A stretch of DNA of 5,861 nucleotides from Candidatus Zixiibacteriota bacterium (GTDB lineage Bacteria; Zixibacteria; MSB-5A5; GN15; FEB-12). The stretch is taken from assembly GCA_003641345.1 (NCBI GenBank), contig QNAD01000143.1:1-5861 (forward strand), in the 5' to 3' direction. The notes under the pieces were generated by a model. It was not told the origin of the DNA and did not search any database. It saw only the letters and a list, made by a program, of their open reading frames with translations. Of the stretch, positions 1 through 5,786 are shown in pieces. A program made the position numbers and the translations under genes. Numbering within the stretch: position 1 is the first letter of the stretch; each line of letters opens with the position of its first letter.

Positions 1-48
1 AGGTTTAAGTCGAATTCCACCGGTACTGGTTTTCTGAATGTTTTAAGT

Positions 49-71
49 ATAGTTATTGAATTTATAACTAT
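49..71. repeat. Perfect 8-bp inverted repeat (operator or weak hairpin) upstream of the plus-strand gene
   Basis: The arms ATAGTTAT (49-56) and ATAACTAT (64-71) are exact reverse complements around a 7-nt spacer, giving a 23-bp dyad. It lies about 95 nt before the ATG at 165. A -10-like TATAGT (48-53) overlaps the left arm, so a dimeric regulator bound here could block transcription, but no convincing -35 box was found. The dyad is followed by only a short T-run (71-74), so a weak terminator for an unseen upstream gene is the alternative. The half-site is not one I can assign to a named regulator family. The repeat is seen directly; any regulatory role is inferred. Confidence 0.4.
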
Positions 72-92
72 TTTATACAAAAGAGGTCTGAA

Positions 93-134
93 ATGTTTAT
101 GTGCCAGGAAAGTTTAAGAAGAAAATTGTTTTAA
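93..134 (+). CDS. Possible 13-residue leader peptide ORF
   Basis: A tiny ORF reads MFMCQESLRRKLF and ends in TAA. It is preceded by a Shine-Dalgarno-like AAGAGG (81-86) with a 6-nt spacer to the ATG. It ends 30 nt before the ATG of the next gene, which has its own strong ribosome binding site, so the two could be read from one transcript. There is no run of a single amino acid codon as in classical attenuators, and I see no obvious terminator/antiterminator pair between 134 and 151. The good SD spacing is the only positive evidence. A chance ORF is quite possible in sequence this short. Confidence 0.2.
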   Translation: MFMCQESLRRKLF

Positions 135-150
135 TCTGTTAATTATATAG

Positions 151-156
151 AAGGAG
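151..156 (+). promoter_or_regulatory. Strong ribosome binding site (AAGGAG)
   Basis: AAGGAG lies 8 nt before the ATG at 165 and fixes that start. It is the best Shine-Dalgarno match in the window. The minus-strand genes rely on weaker sites such as AGGA or GGA, or on tight coupling to the gene before them. Confidence 0.8.
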
Positions 157-164
157 TTAGTCTC

Positions 165-872
165 ATGACAAAAGAATGGACAAGTAAAAAAGATTCGTTT
201 GAAATAATCGATGTACGGAAATTAACAGGAAATTTTCTCCCGATGCTTCTTAAGAAAGGAAATATTACATCTGTTGGGGAAGGAATATGTGTTATTCAGA
301 GTTTTGAACCCATACCTCTTTACTCAGCAATGGCTAATCTTGGTTTTGAATATATTACGGAAAAAGTTTCTGATAATGAGTATAGGGTATATTTCTACAA
401 GGTAAAAGAGAAACAAGTCAACATGCCCGGAGAAAGTGATGTTCCACTAAAACCAACTGCAATGGTAAATTTCAAGAAGATAGACGATTCTCTTGCAGAT
501 ATTCTTGTGAATTTCTGGGATCTCATTTGGGGGGAAAACTCTGTATTTGAAATGAAGTTTAAACTGCTTCTATCGTTGGCTAACGGCGTGGGCGGTGGCA
601 GATTTCGTCAAGCAACCCGAGAACTCGTAAAAGGTTATGCTGCAGGTGTTACTGTAGCTGAGTTAGATGAGCTTTTTTCTATGTTTGTGTGGAATCAGGG
701 GGTTGGCACATTTGCATCAGAGATTGGTCCATCTCCGTTGTTTGCCGCTTATTCGTTGATAAAGGAGCAGGAACAAAAAGGTGTATCCAAGGCTGATATA
801 CTTAAAGAGTTGGTTGAACGTTTTGGAGAAAATAATCCACAGGTAGGCACATTATATAAAAACAAAAAATAG
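165..872 (+). CDS. DUF2249-like domain fused to a CMD/AhpD-like domain, function unknown
   Basis: The 235-residue protein has two parts and no signal peptide or membrane segment, so it is probably cytoplasmic. Residues about 11-80 resemble DUF2249, a small TusA-like fold: an early Asp-Val-Arg (16-18), then EPIPLYSAMANLGFEY (48-63) and a closing strand with Tyr-Arg-Val-Tyr. Residues about 105-202 are helical and resemble the carboxymuconolactone decarboxylase/AhpD family, with a LLLSLANGVGGG helix, then AAGVTVAELDELF (159-171) and NQGVG (177-181). The AhpD Cys-x-x-Cys is absent, and the only cysteine is Cys42 in the first domain. Peroxidase-type thiol chemistry is therefore unlikely, and a binding or non-redox role is more plausible. 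The gene stands alone between a leader region and its own terminator, convergent with the translation cluster. Both domain assignments are by eye, the second less secure. DUF2249 proteins often occur with nitric-oxide or anaerobic redox genes, but nothing here confirms that link. Confidence 0.65.
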   Translation: MTKEWTSKKDSFEIIDVRKLTGNFLPMLLKKGNITSVGEGICVIQSFEPIPLYSAMANLGFEYITEKVSDNEYRVYFYKVKEKQVNMPGESDVPLKPTAMVNFKKIDDSLADILVNFWDLIWGENSVFEMKFKLLLSLANGVGGGRFRQATRELVKGYAAGVTVAELDELFSMFVWNQGVGTFASEIGPSPLFAAYSLIKEQEQKGVSKADILKELVERFGENNPQVGTLYKNKK

Positions 873-905
873 AATATAGTTAATTTATATCAAAAGCAGT
901 ATTTG

Positions 906-938
906 GGCGGAACTCTTTAGCAATTCCGCCTTTTTTTT
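906..938 (+). terminator. Rho-independent terminator
   Basis: GGCGGAA (906-912) pairs perfectly with TTCCGCC (924-930) across an 11-nt loop and is followed at once by eight T residues (931-938). It sits 33 nt past the TAG at 872 and ends the plus-strand gene. On the minus strand the same hairpin is not followed by a T-run, so it is not a proper terminator for nth. Confidence 0.93.
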
Positions 939-963
939 GGGGCAGAACCACTATGGGGCTTTG

Positions 964-1017
964 TTCTTAAAACTGAGATTAATTCAAGAATAAGATGGCA
1001 GATCTCAAGAATAAGAA
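964..1017. repeat. Direct repeat pair and imperfect dyad in the convergent intergenic gap
   Basis: TCAAGAATAAGA occurs exactly twice, at 984-995 and 1005-1016, with a 21-bp period. Around it, TTCTTA (964-969) can pair with TAAGAA (1012-1017), and TGAGAT (974-979) with ATCTCA (1002-1007), separated by a 4x4 internal loop. It lies just past the nth stop and could be a weak 3'-end hairpin for that transcript. There is no T-run in the minus direction. The rest of the gap 873-1031 holds only the plus-strand terminator. Confidence 0.3.
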
Positions 1018-1031
1018 AGACCTACGGGATA

Positions 1032-1688
1032 TTACAAAAATTTCTCACCCGTTACACACAGCTCTTTCAAAAAGCAATTTTCGCAATCTGGTTTACGGGC
1101 TTTACAAATTGCCCGGCCGTGGTCAATCATCAAATGCGAATAAATAATCCAATCAGCATACGGGATAATTTTCATCAAATCTTTTTCAACTTTGGCAGGA
1201 TCTTGCTCTTTAGTCAAGCTCAGATGTCGTGAGATTCGTCCCACATGTGTATCAACTACGATCCCTTCGGCAAGTCCAAATCCTTCACCAAGTACAACTG
1301 AGCCGGTTTTACGCCCAACACCAGGAAGCTTAATTAATTCCTCAAGCGTTTTAGGAATCTTGCCTCTGTAATCTTCTAACAACATCATCGCAGAGTTTTT
1401 GATTGATTTAGCTTTTGAATTATGAAAACCGGTAGAATAAATATCTGTACCCAATTCTTTTAGATTTGATTCGGCAAAATTTTTCATAGAACGATATTTT
1501 TTAAATAACGCAGGTGTAGTTGCGTTGACTCTTTCGTCAGTACATTGAGCCGACAGGATTGTTGCTACCATTAGTTGATGCACTGTTTTATAATTAAGTG
1601 AACACTTGGCATTAGGGTAATTTTTTTTTAGAAGTTTGATTATTTTTTTAGTACGGGCAATTTTATTTTTTAATGATTCTCTTGGCAT
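1032..1688 (-). CDS. nth: Endonuclease III (DNA glycosylase/AP lyase)
   Basis: This base-excision repair enzyme removes oxidised pyrimidines and nicks the abasic site by beta-elimination. The 218 residues match the family's usual length of about 210-220. Visible hallmarks are SAQCTD (46-51) with the base-pocket Gln48, the helix-hairpin-helix LPGVGRKTG (121-129) carrying the catalytic Lys127, and VVDTHVGR (144-151) with the catalytic Asp146. A C-terminal [4Fe-4S] ligand set C-x6-C-x2-C-x5-C occupies Cys195, 202, 205 and 211. All key residues are intact. Between Lys and Asp there is one residue more than in E. coli, as in the widespread FGxxEGIVVDTH form of the family. The ATG lies 2 nt after the prmC stop with an AAGAG site just upstream, inside the prmC end, so it is almost certainly the last gene of the operon. 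The N-terminus is Lys-rich and encoded with A9 and A7 runs. Confidence 0.97.
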   Translation of the reverse strand: MPRESLKNKIARTKKIIKLLKKNYPNAKCSLNYKTVHQLMVATILSAQCTDERVNATTPALFKKYRSMKNFAESNLKELGTDIYSTGFHNSKAKSIKNSAMMLLEDYRGKIPKTLEELIKLPGVGRKTGSVVLGEGFGLAEGIVVDTHVGRISRHLSLTKEQDPAKVEKDLMKIIPYADWIIYSHLMIDHGRAICKARKPDCENCFLKELCVTGEKFL

Positions 1689-1690
1689 AG

Positions 1691-2554
1691 TTACTCTTGG
1701 CAGGACAAAATAACCACACGGTCTATATCGTTTAAATCTCTGAGGATAACTATTGATTTGTAACGGGAATCCTCAGCAGTTATTTCCTGAACCCGTTCTG
1801 CCTGATTATAGCCAATCTCAAACATAATCCTTCCACCCGGCTTAAGATAGATAGGTGCCGTACAAATAATCTCTTTGATAGCATCAAGCCCCTCGTCACC
1901 GGAAGTCAATGAAACTTTCGGATCAGCTAAAACTTCAGGGGGAAGATCAATGTATTCATCATCGGATATATAAGGAGGGTTAGACAGAATAAGATCAAAT
2001 TTTTCGTTATCTTTGAGGTTGTCAAACAAATTGGAAACTCTGAACTCAATTCTACCATTGCCGCCTAAATCTTTTGCGTTTTTTTGCGCTACTTCAAGTG
2101 CTTGCTCTGAAATATCCATAGACAGAACAGTTGCATCTTTTATCTCATTAGCCATCGTGACAGAAATAACTCCTGAGCCAACCCCAATATCCAACAAACG
2201 AGGTTTGTTTAATTTTTTTAGATTTATAAATCTTATAGCAGACTCACAGAGCATCTCAGTCTCTGGTGTAGGGACCATCACCGATGGCGACACAAAGAAT
2301 TTACGTCCATAGAACCATGCTTCTTCCAAAATATATTGAAGCGGATAACGGGTTGCTCGTCGTTTTAAAATATTTTCAAATTTTGTTAGAATATCTTCGG
2401 TGAGAAGCTCCGGACCGTCCAGGTAAAGTTTCAGCCGTTCGATATTGAGAATAGAACAAAGAATGATTTCAACTTCGGCTTGACCCTGATCAATCCCTAT
2501 CTCTTCGAGTGTTTTAGCTTTTTCAGAAATAAATTTGGGCAGTGATTGAATCAC
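1691..2554 (-). CDS. prmC: Peptide chain release factor N5-glutamine methyltransferase (GTG start)
   Basis: PrmC uses S-adenosylmethionine to methylate the Gln of the GGQ motif in RF1/RF2, which speeds peptide release. The 287 residues fit the family. A helical N-terminal substrate-recognition domain (about 1-90) leads into a Rossmann methyltransferase fold: SAM-binding LLDIGVGSGVIS (120-131), acidic Asp147 ending the second strand, and the diagnostic catalytic NPPY (192-195). The family stretch PPEVLADP...SGDEGLDAI (205-226) follows. The start is GTG. Reading upstream in frame, no ATG, GTG or TTG occurs before a stop, so GTG is the only reasonable choice; its SD (AGAAAG) is weak. It starts 15 nt after the membrane protein stop and is followed 2 nt later by nth. 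Oddities: the usual PRPETE reads PTPETE (95-100), and the Gly after YIL is Glu (77). Its substrate RF1 is encoded one gene upstream. Confidence 0.95.
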   Translation of the reverse strand: MIQSLPKFISEKAKTLEEIGIDQGQAEVEIILCSILNIERLKLYLDGPELLTEDILTKFENILKRRATRYPLQYILEEAWFYGRKFFVSPSVMVPTPETEMLCESAIRFINLKKLNKPRLLDIGVGSGVISVTMANEIKDATVLSMDISEQALEVAQKNAKDLGGNGRIEFRVSNLFDNLKDNEKFDLILSNPPYISDDEYIDLPPEVLADPKVSLTSGDEGLDAIKEIICTAPIYLKPGGRIMFEIGYNQAERVQEITAEDSRYKSIVILRDLNDIDRVVILSCQE

Positions 2555-2569
2555 ATCTATAACAACTTT

Positions 2570-3565
2570 CTAAGATTTAGAATTATAAGGATACTTCTTT
2601 CCAAAAAACAAGCCGTATAAATAAATAAGTATTGCTAAACCTATTAAGCTATAACAGAACAAATAGGTATCAGAAGGTGCAAACTGAATAGAGTGTGGAA
2701 TTAGATACATTGTCAACATAATCAAACACGATACGATTCCAAACCATCCGCGAGTTTTGGGCGAGAATATATTTTTACCAATTTTACCTTTAGTTATAGA
2801 TGCTATAGTTAGGAAGTTTACAAGCAAAAGATAAACAAAAACAATTTGAGTTTTATTATCGGTGGCATCAGTTCCAAACGGAACTCCTTCCCAAAAACAA
2901 TCAAATGCATACCAGTTCATAGCAAAACCGATAGGATAACAACTGATAAATAAAAGAATATTGGCAATTAGAAAATGTTTTGCCATAGAGCTTAAGCCAT
3001 TTCCGGATGTTATGACATGAAAACTATGAACTGTTCCCAACATTACAAAAAACACTGTAGCAAATATTAAAAAGATATGGCTTATAAGAACAAAACTTGG
3101 GACTTCACCGATAAATTTAAGAAGAAACGGTTTTCCCTCCGGCATTTTAAACGAAGCTCTCACACTTCCGATATTATCTCTTATTTGAAAATAATAATAT
3201 GCCCTCTTCCCTTTTTTCCCTATACTTTGAGTAATACTATATAGATTTGTAAGGCTATCTTTTAAGTTCATTTTTATTGAGCGATATTTATAAAGCGGGG
3301 TAGTTATATCTTGCCCGAATTTTGTTGAATTATAATAAACTGTCAAATTAGAATCAATTTTATCTTTACCATCCGGAGGTATGATATTTAAAGTTATTTC
3401 CACAGTAGTAAATTCGGTGCCCTTGGGAACAGATGTCATTTCGAAAGTGAATCCGTTTTCTGTATGTGTATATAATTTAGGTCTGCCTTCACTATTGATG
3501 TAGGTAATATAAAGAAGAGAAATTGTTAAAAGAAAAGCTATAATAATTCTTGAATATTTAATCAT
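2570..3565 (-). CDS. Unrecognised membrane protein with N-terminal secreted beta-rich domain, between prfA and prmC
   Basis: I do not recognise this 331-residue protein. Residues 6-23 form a signal sequence or membrane anchor, with no lipobox cysteine. Residues about 25-155 look like a beta-rich, Ig/FN3-like domain outside the membrane; its end (KGKRAYYYFQIRDNIG, 118-133) resembles strands of such domains. Five hydrophobic segments follow, near 156-178, 196-217, 239-256, 273-290 and 300-321. Basic loops at 257-272 and 322-331 predict an inside C-terminus. The loop at 218-238 would then face out and carries the striking FWEGVPFGTDATDNKT (224-239). Histidines lie at or near segment ends (163, 180, 183, 197, 291), so haem or metal binding is conceivable but unproven. 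The ATG overlaps the prfA stop as ATGA, and the TAG is 15 nt before prmC. It is therefore co-translated with release-factor genes, yet nothing in it points to translation. A lineage-specific insertion into the conserved cluster is my preferred reading. Confidence 0.85.
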   Translation of the reverse strand: MIKYSRIIIAFLLTISLLYITYINSEGRPKLYTHTENGFTFEMTSVPKGTEFTTVEITLNIIPPDGKDKIDSNLTVYYNSTKFGQDITTPLYKYRSIKMNLKDSLTNLYSITQSIGKKGKRAYYYFQIRDNIGSVRASFKMPEGKPFLLKFIGEVPSFVLISHIFLIFATVFFVMLGTVHSFHVITSGNGLSSMAKHFLIANILLFISCYPIGFAMNWYAFDCFWEGVPFGTDATDNKTQIVFVYLLLVNFLTIASITKGKIGKNIFSPKTRGWFGIVSCLIMLTMYLIPHSIQFAPSDTYLFCYSLIGLAILIYLYGLFFGKKYPYNSKS

Positions 3566-4647
3566 ACACCAGTCTCTTTTTCCGTCTCTAATTTTAATCT
3601 TTTTTCCTGATCACTTTGGCGTAAAGGTTCAATTATTAAATCAACATCCCCATTCAATATTTCATCCAGACGGTATAAAGTCAGGCTGATACGATGATCT
3701 GTTACTCTTGATTGGGGGAAGTTATACGTTCTTATTTTTGCTGAACGGTCTCCGGTTGAAATCATAGAACGACGTTCCAATGCTATTTTTTGCTGTTGTT
3801 CCGCAATTTTAGCATCATATAAACGTGCTCTGAGAACTTTTAACGCCTTAGCTTTATTTTTAATCTGTGATTTTTCATCCTGGCAGGTTACTACCATACC
3901 GGTTGGAATATAAGTAATTCTAACAGCAGAGTCGGTTGTATTGACCGATTGACCACCCGGACCGGATGAACGATAAACATCGATTTTCAATTCATTTTCT
4001 TTTATCTCAACGTCAACATCTTCAGCTTCCGGCAAAACAGCGACTGAAATAGCTGAAGTATGTACCCTTCCTTGAGATTCAGTTTCCGGAACTCTTTGTA
4101 CACGATGAACACCGGATTCATATTTCATTTTTCCGAAAACATTATCTCCTTCGAGTGAAAATGAAATTTCTTTAAATCCGCCAACACCGGAAGGATTGGA
4201 ATTCATTATATCAAGCTTCCATCCTAAACTGTCAGCAAACTTCTGATACATTCTAAAAATATCACCGGCAAACAAACCAGCTTCATTACCACCGGTACCG
4301 GCTCTTATTTCAACAATTACATTTTTGGAATCATTCGGGTCAGTTGGAAGAAGTTTAAGTTGGAAATCTTTTTCTAATTTTTCAAAAATTTCTTCGTAAT
4401 CGACTAATTCTTCTTTAGCCATCTCAACTAATTCATCATCTTCACCGGCTTTAATAATATTATTAGCTTCCTGTATTCCAATTGCAACCCGTCGATATTC
4501 TCTTCCAATTTCAAGAATGTTTTCCAGATTTCGTCTTTCACGACTGAGTTCAATAATTTTTTCATTATTTGAAAGATTTACAGGATCTGACATCTGCAAA
4601 TCAAAATCTTTTAATCTTTTTTCTAATTTTTTAACAATTTCAAGCAT
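3562..4647 (-). CDS. prfA: Peptide chain release factor 1 (RF1)
   Basis: RF1 recognises UAA and UAG in the ribosomal A site and triggers hydrolysis of peptidyl-tRNA. The 361 residues match the usual RF1 length of about 355-360. An N-terminal charged helical domain (1-105) is followed by the family block VEIRAGTGGNEAGLFAGDIF (112-131). The stop-codon reading region is RVQRVPETESQGRVHTSA (182-199), where the RF1 P-x-T tripeptide is Pro-Glu-Thr (187-189) rather than the E. coli Pro-Ala-Thr. This supports RF1, since RF2 carries S-P-F. The catalytic loop SSGPGGQSVNTTDSA (227-241) holds GGQ at 231-233, the PrmC substrate. RTYNFPQSRVTDHR (306-319) is also typical. The start has only a weak GGA site. 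The gene ends in TGA, overlapping the next ATG. A 68-nt gap upstream may hold its own promoter. Confidence 0.98.
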   Translation of the reverse strand: MLEIVKKLEKRLKDFDLQMSDPVNLSNNEKIIELSRERRNLENILEIGREYRRVAIGIQEANNIIKAGEDDELVEMAKEELVDYEEIFEKLEKDFQLKLLPTDPNDSKNVIVEIRAGTGGNEAGLFAGDIFRMYQKFADSLGWKLDIMNSNPSGVGGFKEISFSLEGDNVFGKMKYESGVHRVQRVPETESQGRVHTSAISVAVLPEAEDVDVEIKENELKIDVYRSSGPGGQSVNTTDSAVRITYIPTGMVVTCQDEKSQIKNKAKALKVLRARLYDAKIAEQQQKIALERRSMISTGDRSAKIRTYNFPQSRVTDHRISLTLYRLDEILNGDVDLIIEPLRQSDQEKRLKLETEKETGV

Positions 4648-4670
4648 AATAATCCATTAAATTTTTTCTA

Positions 4671-4699
4671 ATATTAAGGGAAAGATTCGGATAGAGCAA
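4671..4699 (-). promoter_or_regulatory. Weak sigma-70-like promoter candidate for prfA
   Basis: On the minus strand TTGCTC (4694-4699) is followed after exactly 17 nt by TAATAT (4671-4676). Transcription would begin about 17 nt before the prfA ATG, inside the 68-nt DUF1385/prfA gap. The -35 matches consensus in 3 of 6 positions and the -10 in 4 of 6, so this could be chance in AT-rich DNA. If real, it would let prfA and the genes after it be expressed apart from rpmE. Confidence 0.25.
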
Positions 4700-4715
4700 G
4701 ATAAAATGAGGGTAA

Positions 4716-5684
4716 CTAAGTAACTGTCATTTTCTCCGAAGTAGTATTTGATTTTTCAATACTCATTGCCGCTTCCAGAGCTACTATTGCTACTTCAAGC
4801 TGTTCCATTGAAGGTTCCTGAGTGGTAATTCTCTGAAGCCATAATCCTGGTTTAATTAAAGTTTTGGTTATAGAATTTTCTCTGGTTTTTCCGGATAATT
4901 TTAATAGTTCATATGAAATCCCGGCTACTATAGGCAATAATGAAAAATGTAGAATAAAACGCTCCAAAAGCGTAGGAGGAGTACCGGTATAAATAGCATA
5001 GATGGTATCTGAGATGGCATAAGTTAAGATTGCCAAGAGGGCAACTATTATTATAAACGAGGTACCGCAGCGAGGGTGAAAACGGGTGTGAGTAGCGGCT
5101 TTTTGAGGTGTAAGATCGTCACCCATTTCCAAAGCATAAATTGATTTATGTTCTGCACCATGATATTCAAAAATCCGTTTGAATTCTCCGAATAAAGATA
5201 TTGCCCAGATATAAAGAACGAACATTGTCAAGCGGATAGCTCCGGCAACAAGATTGAAACTTACAGCACTTTTATCGATATCAAAAAAATCGGAAATAGC
5301 TAACGGCAAAAAGAAAAATATAAATATGCCAAGTGAAAGAGCAAACAGAACAGTTAAACCAAGCATAAAAGAATTGGAATTGCTTTTTTTCTCTTGATAG
5401 TTTTCACCTTTTTCCTGAGCGTCAATTTTTTCCTGTTCTTTAATAGCTATATCAGCGGAAAAATTAAGTGTTTTAATGCCTATAACAAGCATTTCAACGA
5501 AGATTACAGCTCCACGAAGGATGGGAATATTTAAAATTTTATATCTTTGAGAGAGAGAAATATAATTTTCGGATTTAACTGCAATCTGACCACTTGGGAG
5601 ACGAACTGCTGTAGCGACCTTATCTTTAGATCGCATCATCACGCCTTCAATTACAGCTTGCCCACCTACATTCAAATTTGGCAT
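4716..5684 (-). CDS. DUF1385 family integral membrane protein (YqhQ-like)
   Basis: This is a conserved bacterial membrane protein of unknown biochemical role, the family of Bacillus subtilis YqhQ. The 322 residues are close to the usual length. Family signatures are the N-terminal GGQAVIEGVMMRS (7-19), FEYHGAEHKSIYALE (172-186), THTRFHPRCGTSF (198-210) and the C-terminal KPGLWLQRITTQEP...QLEVA (278-299). Hydrophobic segments lie near 107-128, 143-166, 208-230 and 240-262, with a hydrophobic stretch around 52-72 as well. A Lys/Glu-rich linker (81-105) is variable. His175, His179, Glu178, His199, His203 and Cys206 sit in the two most conserved blocks and look like a possible metal site, which is inference. 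The ATG has an AGGA site 5 nt upstream. Family members are repeatedly found between rpmE and prfA, as here, which supports the assignment but does not explain the function. The tail after residue 305 appears poorly conserved. Confidence 0.95.
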   Translation of the reverse strand: MPNLNVGGQAVIEGVMMRSKDKVATAVRLPSGQIAVKSENYISLSQRYKILNIPILRGAVIFVEMLVIGIKTLNFSADIAIKEQEKIDAQEKGENYQEKKSNSNSFMLGLTVLFALSLGIFIFFFLPLAISDFFDIDKSAVSFNLVAGAIRLTMFVLYIWAISLFGEFKRIFEYHGAEHKSIYALEMGDDLTPQKAATHTRFHPRCGTSFIIIVALLAILTYAISDTIYAIYTGTPPTLLERFILHFSLLPIVAGISYELLKLSGKTRENSITKTLIKPGLWLQRITTQEPSMEQLEVAIVALEAAMSIEKSNTTSEKMTVT

Positions 5685-5733
5685 ATTATTCCTGAACTTA
5701 GTTGTTAATTCCCTTTTTTAAAAAAACAGACGA

Positions 5734-5764
5734 TACAGATTTAATATAATACGTATTATCTGTA
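5734..5764. repeat. Nested palindrome in the rpmE/DUF1385 spacer (possible attenuator or operator)
   Basis: A perfect 14-bp palindrome ATAATACGTATTAT (5746-5759) lies within a 7-bp inverted repeat TACAGAT (5734-5740) / ATCTGTA (5758-5764). Read on the minus strand, the outer stem is followed by TCGTCTG and then by a run of seven T residues. A partial terminator that lowers read-through from rpmE into the DUF1385 gene is possible; an operator is the alternative. The stems are AT-rich, so strength is doubtful. This is the only notable element in the 102-nt gap. Confidence 0.35.
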
Positions 5765-5786
5765 ATATTTTTGAGAAAAAATATAA

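Noticed and set aside
1..30. tRNA-like 3' end (GGTTTAAGTC... followed by ACCGGTACTGG)
   Set aside because: The T-loop would lack the conserved C56, and the five base pairs of the T-arm do not form, so it is not a tRNA.
1..37. Possible tail of an upstream plus-strand gene, ending GLSRIPPVLVF then TGA
   Set aside because: Eleven codons with no recognisable motif. The stretch is slightly less AT-rich than what follows, but that is too little to call a gene.
1..117. 38-codon open frame from the left edge to a TAA at 115-117
   Set aside because: It runs through the inverted repeat and the AT-rich leader, has no family-like composition, and is plausible by chance.
906..930. Bidirectional terminator serving nth as well
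   Set aside because: Read on the minus strand the hairpin is followed by a mixed sequence, not a T-run, so only the plus-strand call is supported.
2013..2312. 99-codon plus-strand ORF inside prmC
   Set aside because: It lies wholly antisense to the conserved SAM-binding core of prmC, has no recognisable motifs, and its reading frame is explained as a shadow of the real gene.
4640..4657. Five-codon ATG ORF overlapping the prfA start in another frame
   Set aside because: Too short, with no ribosome binding site of its own; it arises from an ATG near the prfA start by chance.
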